A model generated the notes under the pieces. That model ran no database searches. It saw only the letters and a list, made by a program, of their open reading frames with translations, and had not been told where the DNA came from. Below, one piece after another: positions 1 through 13,511 of a stretch of DNA of 64,000 nt. Every line of letters begins with the position of its first letter. Position 1 is the stretch's first letter. A program made the position numbers and the translations under genes. Source of the DNA: Callipepla californica brunnescens (Eukaryota; Chordata; Aves; Galliformes; Odontophoridae); the NCBI GenBank assembly GCA_023055505.1, contig JALIRH010000077.1, positions 310,001 through 374,000 of the forward strand. Reading direction: 5' to 3'.

Positions 1-1020
1 TCCACTTTGCTGGTGGTGAAGTGCTAGTTGGAGGAAAATATACTCACACTGCTTGGCACAAAAGCAGAAATTCAGAGCAGTGCATCCAGGCTCTGACCTG
101 TGGCTTGCACCTCATCCTGTGAGTTGCCTATGGGTATGCTTTTGTTTGTCCACTCTTCAGACTGTTTTTATGTTGCCACTACCTACCTTGAGTAGAGTAG
201 TCTGCGCTTCTGATGCCATAAGTGGAAATAAGCCATTTTGACTCAAACAGAAAATTTGTTTTGGTTTTGTTTTGTTCAGACAAGGGTTGACCATCAGGGG
301 AAGTTTGTACTATCCTGCATTAAATCTTACTACCAAGAGATCTGAGCAATGTGGCTTTGGACGCAGTGTTTAGAGAGAAACCACTGTGCAGCCAAAGGAA
401 GGACTCAGCTTGCTTCTTGTTGCTCTTACTTCAATATGCTAACAGTCTGGTCCTTTCTAGGACCAGCCAGTCTAGAGAATGAAGGCTCCATGGTGGTGCT
501 GGCAGATGAGCTTCTAGTCCTCACCTACCAAAAGACTTTTTCTCATTCCAGCATTAGAAGTATCTGTTTATTGTAGCAAAACTGAGAAGTATTGCAAACA
601 TTGCCGTCTTGGGACATCAAAAAATTAAACAAGTGAAACAAGTCAGCAAGTCAAACTGTACACTGGTGTGTGCTGTATGAAATCACATACTGGACTGCCA
701 AAACCAGCCAGCTCAGGGATGTGTGCTACCTTGGTATTTTAACAAGCACGTTGCATTTATCTACTGAAGATGCTGAATTTAGAGCCAGATTTTCTTTAGA
801 GCAACATTCATTGACAGCTCTCTCCCATAATATCTCTATCAGGCATACAGAATTTTACAAAACAGGTATAAAACAGGAATAAAACTGGAGCCTGCAGTTC
901 CATATATTCCGGTATATGACTACACATGATAGCAGAAAGCAGGTGCTGGGTCTGGAGTCCTTCAGTAGAGTGGACGAAACATGGGCATGGTGCCACAGGT
1001 CTTCCCAAATAATCATCAGT
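1..1020. other. Intergenic, nothing recognised
   Basis: Unique-looking DNA. Open frames up to 75 codons lack any domain or codon signature I can identify. Confidence 0.6.
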
Positions 1021-1080
1021 TTCTAATCATTTAATGCTAGGTGGCCTCTGGAGGTCTCTAATCCAACCTGTTTCCCAAAG
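1021..1080 (-). mobile_element. CR1 3'-end fragment, minus orientation
   Basis: Read on the minus strand it gives GGGAAACAGGTTGGATTAG followed by AGACCTCCAGAGGCCACCT and AATGATTA, matching the CR1 end that usually reads GGTTGGACTAGATGACCTCCAGAGGTCCCTTCC. Divergence is moderate. It abuts a CR1 coding fragment in the opposite orientation. Confidence 0.7.
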
Positions 1081-1084
1081 CAGA

Positions 1085-1256
1085 GATAAATCTGATCAGT
1101 ACAGGCTGGGGTATGACCTGCTGGAGAGGAGCGCTGTAGAGAGGGACCTGGGTGTCCTGGTGGATGACAGGTTGACCATGAGCCAGCAGTGTGCTCTCGT
1201 GGCCAAGAGGGCCAATGGCATTCTGGGATGCATTAAAAAGAGCGTGGCCAGTGTGT
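1085..1256 (+). mobile_element. CR1 ORF2 C-terminal fragment, plus orientation
   Basis: Plus-strand translation contains DQYRLGYDLLERSAVERDLG, VLVDDRLTMSQQCALVAKRA and NGILGCIKKSVAS, the region after the reverse transcriptase core of CR1 ORF2. It is open across this stretch but truncated at both ends and ends in a stop just after the match. It is an isolated remnant with no function of its own. Confidence 0.9.
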
Positions 1257-1933
1257 AAATCTGACCTGAAGGACAGTCTGGGAGGAAGATGCCTGTCTTA
1301 AATTCAGTTCCTTTTCAAAGTGTTTCAAGTCTATAACCACTGGGAAGATCCATGGTCATCAAATACATCCCTGACTGCAAGATGAGGAAAGAGCAGCATT
1401 TTGCCATGGAGAACAATTGCTCCTTTGGCATCTACACTTTTGCTTAGATTGCTATAGGTCTCTGATTTAATAGCATATAGTTCACAGTGTGCATCTCGTG
1501 TTCTTGTTTATTCCTGGCTGAAATCAGCATTGAGTCACTACAGAAATTGTTTACTTAGCTGTTGTCAATAGAAACTAAAGGTCAAATAATCAGAACTGAA
1601 TCTGTGGATATAATTTAGTATCTGTTTATATTTTTCTGAAGAGTAGTAATAAAAATATTTGTTTGGACAAGGAAGCTCCATGGAAAAAAAACCAAAGGTG
1701 TTCATGTAGTTAAAAACTGGTGAAAAATAAGCTGAGCCTCCCGGAATCAGAAAACACACAACAGACTTTTTCAACCCACCCTAAAGCCTCTTGTGTCTGC
1801 TTTGTCCACAAGTCAGTCGGAGGAAAGCTTGCAGGATGCCTGCTTTGCAGTCACTGTGGCTTCCCATACACACTAAATGAGCACCACTTGGAATGGCTGT
1901 CTCGAGGTGTCTTGACTATCTAGGTACACAAGG

Positions 1934-1960
1934 AAAAGATGAACTAAAAGATGAACTAAA
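1934..1960. repeat. 12-bp tandem duplication
   Basis: Unit AAAAGATGAACT occurs twice in a row, followed by AAA. Confidence 0.9.
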
Positions 1961-2197
1961 CACGTTTCCAAGTGGTTAGAACACAGAGTTGAACTTAGGG
2001 TGTTTTACTATCTTCTCCTACTGGATCGGTACCTCACCAGTGAGGTTCTCCTGTGTGTAAGAGTACTTAAAGCTCACTCATCTTCTTACAGAGAAGATAC
2101 AAGGTTGTTTAATTGAGTTGTCATTAGTGTCTGCCATGAGCAAAAAAATCTAAAATAAGGACCAGTACGAAACTGGAACCCAACTTGAATCATGTTG

Positions 2198-2232
2198 GTA
2201 AAAAAATAAAAAAATAAATAAAAAAAATAACA
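2198..2232. repeat. (AAAT)n A-rich repeat
   Basis: AAAAAAATAAAAAAATAAATAAAAAAAATAA type sequence, low complexity. Confidence 0.85.
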
Positions 2233-2550
2233 TGGTAAGATTTCATTTTTAAGTCATCTGCTCAGAACTTCTGTGGGTTCAAAGGGTGATAAGCTGCAAC
2301 ATACTTCAGTAGTGTTACCTGATTTCTGATTCGTTAGTGTGGGGCTGTGAGTAATTTTGAAACCCTCACCCCTGAGGTGGAGCCAAATTGCAGCAAATGA
2401 ATCACCCTGGAGACTGAGACCCTCTTCTGCTGGCAAAATACATTGCAAAACTGCATACATTTTTTGCTTATTCAGCAGTTTGCTTTTATCTTGTCAGTGT
2501 TGCTTACTGACTCAGTTCATGAATTATGGGCTGTGAGATACCCTGTAGTC

Positions 2551-2567
2551 TTTTTTTTTTTTTTTTT
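2551..2567. repeat. T17 tract
   Basis: Homopolymer, no element body recognised. Confidence 0.85.
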
Positions 2568-5500
2568 CACAAAGAAACCTAATAACACAAGTTTTCTGAA
2601 ACAGAACACTTTTTCATACTTCCACACAAGTATTTTTTTCCATTCTTCAGTCTCTGAACTCTGGGCTTCATCACAAAATATTTAGCTTGAGTCAGGTTAT
2701 AAAGCAGAGATCACTCATGCACAATGCCTTGATCATTATATCCATCTTCACAGGGGAACGTCTCTTTGATTTCCTGCATCAGAAGAACATGAAAATGGCT
2801 ATATTGGCTCAAATCCGCTTAACCCAGGACACTGTCTTGAACTGCATCCAAAAACATGGGGAAGGGTATAAGAAAAGCACATGGGGAAATTTCAGCTGGG
2901 TGAACTTACAGCTTCTGAGGTTTTGCTCTTCAGGGCCTTTATGAAATATGTTGTTTGGAGGACCAATCTGTGACTCCTGGGTTTTCTCTGGAATCATGAA
3001 AGCATTCAACAGAGTGCACGTTGGGCTCCAGCATGACAGTGACCAGGTGGTCCTGAGGTACTGCAGGACTCACCACAAGGGATGGGAAGGTCCTGGAGGC
3101 CACTGGGAGAGGAAGGAATGGGGAGCATCCTCTGATCTTGACCTGAGCAGGTAAGGATGGGGAGGATGAATAGTGCGATACCTTTTTGTATGGGTATTGG
3201 TAAGAATTATTCAAATACAATAGCAGTTGGAAGCTTAGGAGTGGTAAGGAGGGCTAGGATACTTCCAGCAGTTTGTCTAACATTGCTTAAGAAACGAGCA
3301 TGGAGCTTCCATAGTTTGCAATGGCAAAGAAAAAAATCGAGTTGCTTTTCCATAGAGGCAGTAACACAGAATTCTGCCCTAGTTTATGAGCTAAAATGCG
3401 AATATGGTGAATATCCTTATTTGTGTAGAATTCATTTGGTTTCCATACTTCCGATGGACATAAATCTGTTAGGACCAAAATAATGGAGGCAGTACCAATC
3501 CAGGGAGGGCAGGCAGTATTTTATATTGAGTACTTACTTATATCTAGTACTGGACAGCAATATATTCTGTAGTAGAGTGCGTGACTTCAACCTCTCCATT
3601 ATTGTGCTTTTCTGGTTGCATGCCTGAAAACTTCGGCAAATGCAAACTGAAATCCTAGCACTTTCTCATTCATTAGCCACCACTTCTTGACTAACAGAAG
3701 TTGATTATACAACGAGACTTTCTCAAACTCCAAGAAAATATAAATGCAGCGTGAGAATGCTCATCCAGCTTCAGCCACACTCAACATCTCTGTTGTACCA
3801 GGGTTGGTTGAGGCCCCCAGAAGTTCCAGCAGGGATTCTACCCACCAGTGCCAGTCCAACAAACCCCATTCCCTGTTCAGGGCTCCATCCATATTGTGAT
3901 GTCCTCCTTCCCTAGCCACAGAGTCCTGCCCGTAGCCCCACCTGTCCTACCATGGGCACTTGTGCAGCTGGGGAAAAGAATTCAGCTGGGCTGAGTGCAA
4001 TTCTAAGGACTGTTACAGGAATTTCTTAATTAAGCTTACACCTCACTTAAAAATAGTAAAACAATGTGGAAGTGCCAAAGCCAATCGGGTGACAGCTGGT
4101 TTGCATAAGATAGTGGTTTGTTTCTTTTTGTGTAGGAACATATGGACAGCATTAGCGTTCTGGCATGTAGCAAGAAGAGTCTAAACGTTTCTTACTGTCA
4201 CCTCCTCCTTTTGGTGCCAATGCCGACAATCCTTTCTGTGGGGCTGCTGGTTGGGATGGGGCTAGGCACAAGTTTCATCGGGCAATTTGCAAAACTCATG
4301 CCTGCTAGTGCACCTCATGGAAACAGTTCTTGCATGCTCCTGCTACAGTGGGAGCATTCATCTGGGAGCTGCTGGCTTCCCTGGGAATTTGGCAGTGGGG
4401 GTGCACTGGAAGGCAACTGGAAAGAGGGTTGCAACAGGACCTGACTCTTCTGCAGGCTACAGACTGGATTTCAGGACACTTCAGTGAATAATATTTTTTA
4501 AATACTATCGCATATTCTGGTGCCTATGTGGTTTACAGGTAATTTTTAGTCAATGACAGGCACAAATTTCTTTATGGAATTATTTAGAGAAAAGCAAACT
4601 TGGTCTGAAACATAGTCCTAAATAAATACATTAAGTTACATACATACAAAATAACAGAATAATAGAACATAGAAGTTGGATTCTTCTGCCCAGGACTCCT
4701 ATTTTGCTGTAGATGTGGAATGATTTATGAAACAAGAGTTTACAGAACAAAGATTCTGTAAGCAAGACCCAAAGGGCAAAATCCAATTCGGTGGCCTTAT
4801 CGTAGAACAAAAGATTTGTCTTGTAAGTTGCAATTAAAAAGGAAGATGTTTCCAAGATGCCAGAAGGTTTAAAGAATCAATGCAATGTTCTTATATCTGC
4901 ACCGCTTATTAACTTTTGTCTTCTATTCTTTAAATTAATCATGTTTTTAAAAAGAAAAGCAAGTGCATTTAAGAACAGAGGAATGGTCTGTGGTGAGACT
5001 CCATAACAAGTCCTCCAGACACTGGCCTTAGAGCACCAAAGAGAAGTGCACCCAGGGAAGTTCTGAGGTGATCTCCAAGGTGCAGCCATGCCAGAAGTCA
5101 CTAGAGCAGTGCTTCTGCCTCCAACAATGCATCTGTTTTCTGTTCTTTCTACAAGATTTTCTGCACATCATGGAAACAGAATTGGATCCACAATATTTAA
5201 ATATCGACAATGGGAGTTCATTCTCTGCCTCCATGCAAATAAACATATTTTACTGTTTGTTTTAATGTCAGGAATCCCCTTGGCAGGCAGACGTTCCTTC
5301 TAGGGAAGCCCCAGGGAAGGTACTCATTTAGAAATTAATATATTTACTTCTGTCATGTCATTGTTCTGTCACTACATTCTCACATTCATTGGCTGAAGGC
5401 TCTGTATCACACCTCAGGTTGCCTGCAGGGCTTTGCATATTGTGGTTTATTTGGTTTCTGCTCTAGCAGGGCTGAAAAATCCCTGGTAGCTGCCTGTTTC

Positions 5501-7224
5501 TCTATGTGGAACCTGTTTCTTTAATCAAACAGATCATCAGCAATGAGGTCATGATGTAGGTATCTTTGAGAACTATCTTGTATTATCGAGTTGGGTTAAA
5601 AGAAAAATCATGGCTTGCTATATCAGCAATCTGTGACATTGCTTCGAAGTTCAGCAGGTCACAGAAAGAAATCATGTCTATCACACAACACTAAGCAGAA
5701 TTCTGCTCCATTTAGGCAAGAAAATTGGCTATGTAAAATTAAAACAATTAGTAAAGGAAACTAAGCCTGAGATTGTTGTACGTCTTACTGAAGAGAATGA
5801 GGAAGTTCTTTCCATCGTCTGCTATGGATGATCGAGGTTTTACACTATCAACTAAGATCATACCCTCAAGTCACCAGACAGAAGCAGAAAATATGATAAT
5901 ATTTAATATTCAACATTTCATCAGAATATATAAACAGTGTGAAAAAAAATACTCAAAGGACATCCTGAAATGGAACACTAAAATGTGCAAATGGACCACT
6001 TCTAACAGCAAAGGGCACAGGATGGTCCTGTGGACAAAAGAGGGCCATTCACCTTGATGCCAGACAGCTGAGGAAGTTCAGTGTGAGGGAAACACCCAGC
6101 AGAGCAGATGTTGATGTAGACAACACATTTCTAGCTGCTGGTCTGGTTTTATTCTTATACTAAAGTCATTTTTAATAAAAAGATGAGCCTTTTTTTCTCT
6201 TGTATTGAAGCTATGAATGCCTCATATGGTTAAGAAACTGAGATTCTTCATAACCATGAACACTACATACAATTTTTGCTTTCTATAACTCTGTCCAGAT
6301 GCTAGTATGCTGCTTACCCATAAAAATTAGGCACTGACCTCTTTCCAGTCTCTCTAATAAATACAGCACTTACAATATTAAAAATAAATGAATAGATGGA
6401 AGAATGAAAAGAATGCATACAGCTCATAGTATTATATATGTTCTAGATCTAGTGAAAAGGAAGCAGAGCTCTGATACTAAAAACAATAAAGATCTAATTA
6501 TGTTGCCGAGGTGTTAATTTATCTTGAGCAATATCAAGATTTTTCTGCTCCTCCTGTTCTGAGCAAGAAATAGGCACTGCATTTGGTCCATGCAATAGTT
6601 GTCCAGTGTGGTAGAAGCCCTAAAAATGAGACAAGAGACGGTAGAAATAAGGAAGAAATAGAAAAGATTACTTTGGAAACGAAAGAAGTCTTTCTCCAGT
6701 TCTCAGGTATGAAATTCCTGCAAGAGCTAAAGCTACAAGATGTAGTTGATTTTAGCAAAGGAATTGTCCACAATTAGTCTAAACACATACACTTTTGAAA
6801 GTATTTATTCCCGTCTGCACTTTTCCATTGATATAACAAAGTAATGATCCTATCCTACACAAAGGCTCCCAAGGTTTAGCTCTAACAGACAGCTTGTGTT
6901 CTCTTGGAAAATCTCTGGAATCCAACAGTTTCCTGCAACTGAGAGCTAACTTCAAATCTGACATCAACTACATTGGAGAAGAGCTCCAGACATAATCCCA
7001 AATCCCCAGGTTTGTGTGCATGACTGAACTCCAAAGGGATTGCCTGATTTATTGTGATTACCCAACCAATATGTCCTGATGATGGACAGGAGCACTTATC
7101 TGGTCTATCCTTGAGTTCAGTGAAAGTTGACTGTGGCTATACTGACTATAGGAAGGTAGGAAGTGCCAATCTTCATGGTCCAAAGACCAAAAACACAAGG
7201 AGAGGAGGAGGAATCCCTACTGGG

Positions 7225-7315
7225 GAAAAACAGTTGGAGGAAGACAAGAGATGACAAGATGATATACATAGGTCCCATCCAACCTCAAGAATTTTGTGAA
7301 ATTTCTGTGAAATTT
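7225..7315 (+). mobile_element. Diverged CR1 3'-end remnant
   Basis: The stretch GATGATATACATAGGTCCCA followed by TCCAACCTCAAGAATTTTGTG and AAATTTCTGTG resembles the CR1 end (GATGATCT...AGGTCCCTTCCAACCTCAACAATTCTGTGATTCTGTG) with many substitutions. It is probably an old copy. Confidence 0.6.
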
Positions 7316-10300
7316 TCTCATCTTTCCTGTACTGAAAATGTTTTCTTGTATCTTTCTCAAGTTGAGCACCTCCTTCCCACTAAACCGTCCACCAAATCTT
7401 TCTACAAGGTGGATGTTTGGTAGGATAAACCTGCAGTAAATGCAGTTAACAAGGGAAGAAGAATCTGATTGATGCAAAGAGAATTGAACCCCAGCTGGCT
7501 CACATCTGTCGTGGAAAGCAAGTAGCTAAAAGACACCCCAGAGTCTGTTTCTCTCTTGAACATTGACTCAGGCTCTCATATAAAGCGTATAGTCACCAGA
7601 GAATTCTCTGGGACTAAATCCATAGTCAAACAAAAACAACTGCCTGAACCAATTACACAGTATACCTTGTTTCTACAGAAAAGAGAAGTCAATGACCACT
7701 TGGTTGAAGCACAATTCAGCACCTCCTCTGTTCTTTACAAGAAGAGAAAAGTATTCTAAACTATAAACACAATGAGCATGGTGTGGAAACAAAAACACAG
7801 CCCCTGGGAATCATACTAGTGTCACTGCCTTGAAGGAATCCTTTGATACCCCAAACTCCTAAGCTAGAACAGGCCCTAGAAGGACTCAGTCAATTTTCTT
7901 GGATGTTTGGGGTGTATTATTTTTAACTGCTTGGGCAGTAAAGAGATTAGGAGTATGGCTGCAATTCAGCCAAGTGTGTGTATATGACTCTTTTAAAACC
8001 AGCTTAAGACTTGAGAAGAAAAACATACAAGCACCAGGAGCCGCAAAGAATGGAGAGCAGTCAGAAGATGGTCAGAGTTAAGTGAAGCATCTTTAAGTAT
8101 GTGGTTAAGAAGGCTACAGGGAAAACAAAGAGAAAAAATCAGGGTAACAACAAGAGACTTCAAGTCCAGCAGCAATCAGTCACAACTCATAAAGTGCAGC
8201 AGCTAGCACTACATCTGTTAGGCAGGGCAAGGGAAGTGATCAAAAGGGATTTCTGAGAACCACAAATCAGAAGACAGGTGAGAAAGTTTCAGAATACAGT
8301 GTCCTTCTCCCCAGTGCATTTGATTGAAACACCACCTAGACTGGCAGAAACCACAGTTATCTGAAGTACTTGAAATCTTATTTGTGATAAATGATAAATT
8401 AGAGAGAACACTGAGCTTCTGTGCAGCTAACCACACTGAGCATGACTGGCAAACAGCAAAGCACAACTGAGATATCAACCTGAGCACTGTTCACAGCTGT
8501 TGCACAAGGCATTGCTGAAATAGCATGGAGAGATTTGCATGACTATAACCACAAGGAACCCGACACGAGGTGGAAACCCTGCAACTAGCAACTGGGGAGC
8601 ACCAGCCTGATTGATGGAACGGGAAATGTTCTTTTGCTTCCAAGAAAACTCAGGCTATCAGAAGCACTTGTCTTGAGCAGCTCCTCATGGATGTCCTTTT
8701 GCTGCCTGGAGTTAGGAAGGTAGCACAATGAAATGAGTTCTTTGCATTAGGTAAATCCTGTATTGACCCTGTGAAGCAGAAGTGGAGGTGGCAGAAAGGA
8801 ATTTATTTAATTCTCACTGCTATTGTAAGCATTAGCAGCAGGTACAATGACAGGATACCTGGTCTGAATTTCCAGACTTCTTTGCCTCTAGTACTACAGA
8901 CCTGAAATGCAATTCTCTTGTTCAAACCTTGCTGCATGCACTGACAAGCTAAGTTAAATTGTATTTTAATTTTTATTTTACAGAACAGTGCTTTGAAACA
9001 AAGCAGGAGAAATGCCCTTAGGTTTCAGGAAAACATTATCGCTGACACAGAGATCTCTTTGCTGTGCTTTTCTGAACAATAGAGTGTGCTTTTCAAGATT
9101 CTGATTTTCTATAGTTTCTATGGTCTTTTCATATCTGCAACATTCATACCTATGGTCTTCCCCATTTTTCTGAGGTATTCCATATGCTTATTCTCAGATG
9201 TGTTTGGAATGAGAAACCTGGCTTCTAAAGGAGAAATCCACCTGCGCATGCTGTCAGCTACTGGATATTCTGTATGAACTAGAAAACAGAGCTTCCTCTC
9301 TATGTTCTACACACAGGGAAGAACTATGCACACTAGTGGGCTAAGGGGCCTTAGCACAAGAACATACATATTGCCTCTTGACCTAGGCTACCTTCTTCCT
9401 AGCCACTCAAAAATAACATAAACTGGTAGGTATTCAGAAAACATGCTCAAAAAAAAAACCCCAAAAACATCATGCCATGATTTACAAACACCACATTCTC
9501 TAATTCTGGTGTCCTTTGGTCATGATGATCTGGAAATACTTGGGAAAATACATTTATGATGGACGGTGCCAGAAAAGTGGGATGCCAGTTTGGGAAGCTG
9601 GAAGAAGTTCTCAACCAGAATTCACAACCCATATGATCCTCCCCAGTAGACAAGTGCTTCCTCTACTAGTACTGCTTGAATTCAAGGCAAAGGTGTGTTT
9701 TCATTCCCTATAAAGAGTCACTTCCTTGAGTGCAAGTAGATGTTATGTGGTCTTTACTCCATCCATCCCAAACCATGAGCTGCAGAACTGTTATTACAAA
9801 TGTGGCTTACATTTGGCACAAATCCCTAATGCAGGTACACCACCAACTCATCAACACCATCAACATTCAACAAGCATCAGTACCCTGTTGATAGGCATTT
9901 TTGGATCAGAGTCTATCCCTAGAAATGAAATAAGGATTGGAAAAAGCTAGTGCAGAAAAGGAGTTTGACCACACCACCAAGCTACTGGATGCCTTGCATG
10001 TGGATTCACTTGTCAAGCTGTGGTTGCTAATAGAAGCACGTGGATCCAGACCTTACTATCAGACTGCAAACTTCCAAATATGCAATAACACAGACATTTG
10101 AAAGGAAGTACTTGTGGTTTGCTTCTTCCTCCCATTCCTTTGCTTTTCTCAAAAACATGAATTCACTAAATAAATAAGCTGTTATCTCTGAGAATTATCA
10201 CTCACCACTAAAAAAAAATGGTTGATGGGCACAGAAGCAACTGATGCTTCTCCTCTGTGACCTCCATCCATGACCTGCAGACAGAATTTCCTGCTCCTTG

Positions 10301-11899
10301 TTCTTTCACCTCTGGTCAACAAGATCATCTTTTAGAGAGTTAGAGCACACATTTCCAAAGCAAATTCTTGTATTCATACAGCTGAAAGATTTGCTCAGCA
10401 AGACTGCGATGACGGAGAATTCCTAGTCAAATCAACATGCACTTCACTTGGTGATTGCAGCCACTCTGGGACTTCTAGAAAGTTTCCCCCAAGCATGCTA
10501 ATTCGAGGGGAATTGGTGGTCTCATGCTAAGTCTAGGAAGCAAATTTTGTAGAACGATGGGTCCATTTGGGGGAAGAGAAAATCATCACTATGTGTAGAT
10601 CAACTCCTCCAATAGATGTACTGTGTTTAGCATCACCATGACCGTGTCTTGCACAACTGCTCCCAGAACATCTGAAATGACTGTGAAAGCAACACAAGCT
10701 CACCTGGAAGGGAGATGCTTGGTTCTGCAGGAGATTCATTCCTGTAAATAAGGTTCCCCTGCTTTGTTTGCTTATGGGGCTGTTATCTTGGAGCTTCACT
10801 TCCCATCTCAGCTTGCAGGACTCTAACACAGCGCTTGTCCTAGTGAAAGCAGCTGGTTGGACATCTCTGCTCTTCCTGCTGAAATGGAACAGAGTGCAGA
10901 AGGGAAACACTAGATATGGAGGGGCTGAAAAGGTGCCTGAATCTGGCACCCAAAGGGAAATAGATTTCCCAGAGATATGTTGGTCTACCTGAAAGGATGC
11001 TGGGGCATTTTGCACACATGTAGCTTTGTGGGAAGAGGACGAAAGGCAGTAAGTTTAACAGAGGGCCAGGAGACAATAAGCAGTAAAGCCAGCTCAAGGA
11101 CACAAGCAGACAGAACGGTGACACAGCCATAGCCACCTAGTAAGAACCCTCTCTTTGGAGAGAATTCAAGGGGGGAAATTTTCAAAGCAGCTATTTTAAC
11201 CATCCTGCTGAGTGTGAATTCAGAGCACAGGACAAGATTTATTCTTTTTTTTTTTTCCTGTGAACTATTCAAAGCCTACACTTCCAATTGAGTTTTCTGC
11301 TAACCTGCGTGTTTTCATCCATCTTCTGCCCTCCTCACTGAAGCAGAACTTCCCAGGAAGATGCTGAATAGCAGTGAAATTGCTACAGATCAAAACTGTA
11401 TCTTTATAATGTCTTCGGAAGGGGCTACTAACGGGAACTTATTACTGAAGTACAAACCACCTCAAAAAGCTGTAACAGGCAATTTGCAGCTCAAGTCAAT
11501 CACCAAATTAGAGGGTGCATCAGTATAATTTTGCATGCATGTGTTCTTGCAGGGGTGTATTCCCAGCAGATCTGTCTTCTATGGTTTCATTCCATCTCCC
11601 TTGAGCCCATGGAAACTCTTAGTGCCTTTAGCATCTTGTGGCAAAATGATCCACAGATCTACCTCAAGTGCCATCATGTCCTCTATGGTGCTGCCCACCT
11701 ACTAATCCAGTTGTGACCTGAATAGAGATGATAAATTCCTCTTGTCCATGCTGCTCCCAGGTAGACTGAGATGGGATGTTCTGCATGGTGACAGCACCTG
11801 TTGGCTCACAATAAACACAGCACCCACTGTGTACCCCATGCCTTCCAACAGGTTTGCTCAGCTGGTTTTCAGCCTGAAGCTGCGCATGAGGATTTCCTG
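7316..11899. other. Intergenic, no gene recognised
   Basis: No repeat or gene recognised. The longest frame is 160 codons (10533-11015 minus). It has mixed composition and no domain, and a competing open frame lies opposite it. Confidence 0.6.
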
Positions 11900-12005
11900 A
11901 TTCCCATGCAGGACGTTGCATGTCTCACTGCTGAACTTCAGGAAGTTTCTATTGGCTGAATCTTCACATTTTTTCAAGGTCCCTCTGGACTGACACTGCT
12001 GACCA
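11900..12005 (-). mobile_element. Old CR1 ORF2 fragment
   Basis: On the minus strand CCAGAGGGACCTTGAAAAAA is followed by AACTTCCTGAAGTTCAGCAG and ATGCAACGTCCTGCATGGGA. This follows the CR1 segment coding for IQRDLDRLEEWA ... NLMKFNKAKCKVLHLG, but with many changes. The outer boundaries are uncertain. Confidence 0.5.
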
Positions 12006-13451
12006 GTGTGTCAGCTGCTCCTCCCAGATTTGCACTGTGTGCAAAAATTGGGTGCATTTCATCCAAGGGCATGTGTAGGAAGTAGGGGGAAAAGCTCAGG
12101 GCGGGGTGAGGAAACATACAACACAAACTGTGGCAGAAAACTCCGATGGCTGTCTCTGAGTTTTGCTCCAGTTATACCAGGTTGTGTGCAGAGGTGGTAT
12201 GCCGGGCAATGGCTGCTGTACATCGTGTACAGGGTTGTCAGCTGCGACAATCAGACACAGTGTACTCAAGAAATCCTCCTGAATAACAGCCAAGCAGGAT
12301 TTATTCCAAAACTCCTTTTGCACCATTTGTAACCCTTCGATATACATTGCTGTGAGGAAAAGCAACTCCCTCCCTCTGAATCAAAAAATGAAAATAATTA
12401 ATGCATTTTTATCCTCCAAAGGAAACATGAGACTTGGAATATGAGCTGTTGTCACCAGCTTCTTCCCAAGAATTTGCATGGTGTGCCTCACCCAGTTTCA
12501 AGACATACTGCAGGTTTTTGATAGGGAAATTTATGCTAGCAAGAGAAGTTTTAATGGTAATACAGGTGCTCTATGAATGCCCCAAGCCAGCACAGCAGTC
12601 CTGTGACAGCAGCTCTCAAGCCAGAGTAGGCAGCTTTGTGGGTTAGCAAGCCCTGAGGAAAAAGTGAAGAATTCCCAAAGGATGGGAATAGCAAGCCTGC
12701 TACAAGCAGATCTGAGTCATGCTTAAGGGAGCTGCTGTGCCCAGCAGCTGCTCCCACAGCTATGCAAGCCAGGAGCCAGGGCTGTATCCTACTGCAGGAG
12801 TGACCTTTGCAAATGCAAGTGTGGCTCTAAGTCCAGCCGCGAAGGTAGGGATGGGCCTGGCAGGGTATTATTTTCCCTTTCCTTCACTTGCTCTCTGTCC
12901 CACATCTTTAGTGTTTTGTTTTGTTTCATTTTTAAGATCAGCTGTTCGAGAGCACAACACAGAAGAACTCTCCCTCTGTTTAAAAGCCATCTCCAGCCCC
13001 ACTTCAAGTGCAGAAAGTCAAAATCTGGAAGGGGAACTGAGTGAACTTCTTTAGAGTTGCTTTTTGTGGAAGGTTTGGAACTTTGATGGTACATATTAGG
13101 GACTCATAGCACATTTTGTACCTATTTTGTTGTAATATACCCATAATGAAACACTCAGGAGGACTTCTCAGCACACATCAGGCCAAATCAGCGGTTTACT
13201 GGGAAGTCTAGGAGTTGTGCATGCAGGTGCTGTTTGGGTCATGGGCCTGAAGATTCCCAAATCTCACTGCTAAGCATTGTCGCTGTACACAAAGACCTGC
13301 ACCAAGTTTGCGTCATGTTCTAAGTCCCTCAGTCGATCCATTGGGAGCAGCTGCAAATAGCAATTCTTGCGGCAGAAAATACTTAAACCAGAACCTCTAG
13401 CCAACAGTCCACGGAGATCATACATTTGGCAATGCTCCCTGTGGAAGGAAG
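12006..13451. other. Intergenic, no gene recognised
   Basis: Unique-looking sequence between two CR1 remnants, no coding or RNA gene signature. Confidence 0.6.
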
Positions 13452-13511
13452 GTTGGAATTTGGTGATCCTTGGGTCCCTTCCAACCCAAGGCGTTCTGTG
13501 ATTCTGTGATC
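13452..13511 (+). mobile_element. CR1 3'-end remnant
   Basis: GTTGGAATTTGGTGATCCTTGG, then GTCCCTTCCAACCCAAGGCG and TTCTGTGATTCTGTGATC: the CR1 terminal segment and its octamer tail in plus orientation, about 60 bp. Confidence 0.85.

Larger units (their letters stand above)
1257..7224. other. Intergenic, no gene recognised
   Basis: Holds only the short A-rich and tandem repeats listed. Two somewhat GC-richer stretches (3770-3960 and 4190-4460) carry no motif I can name. The open frames here (108, 100 and 94 codons) look like chance. Confidence 0.6.

Noticed and set aside
10533..11015. 160-codon minus-strand frame
   Set aside because: No homology recognised, opposed by other open frames in the same interval, composition like background.
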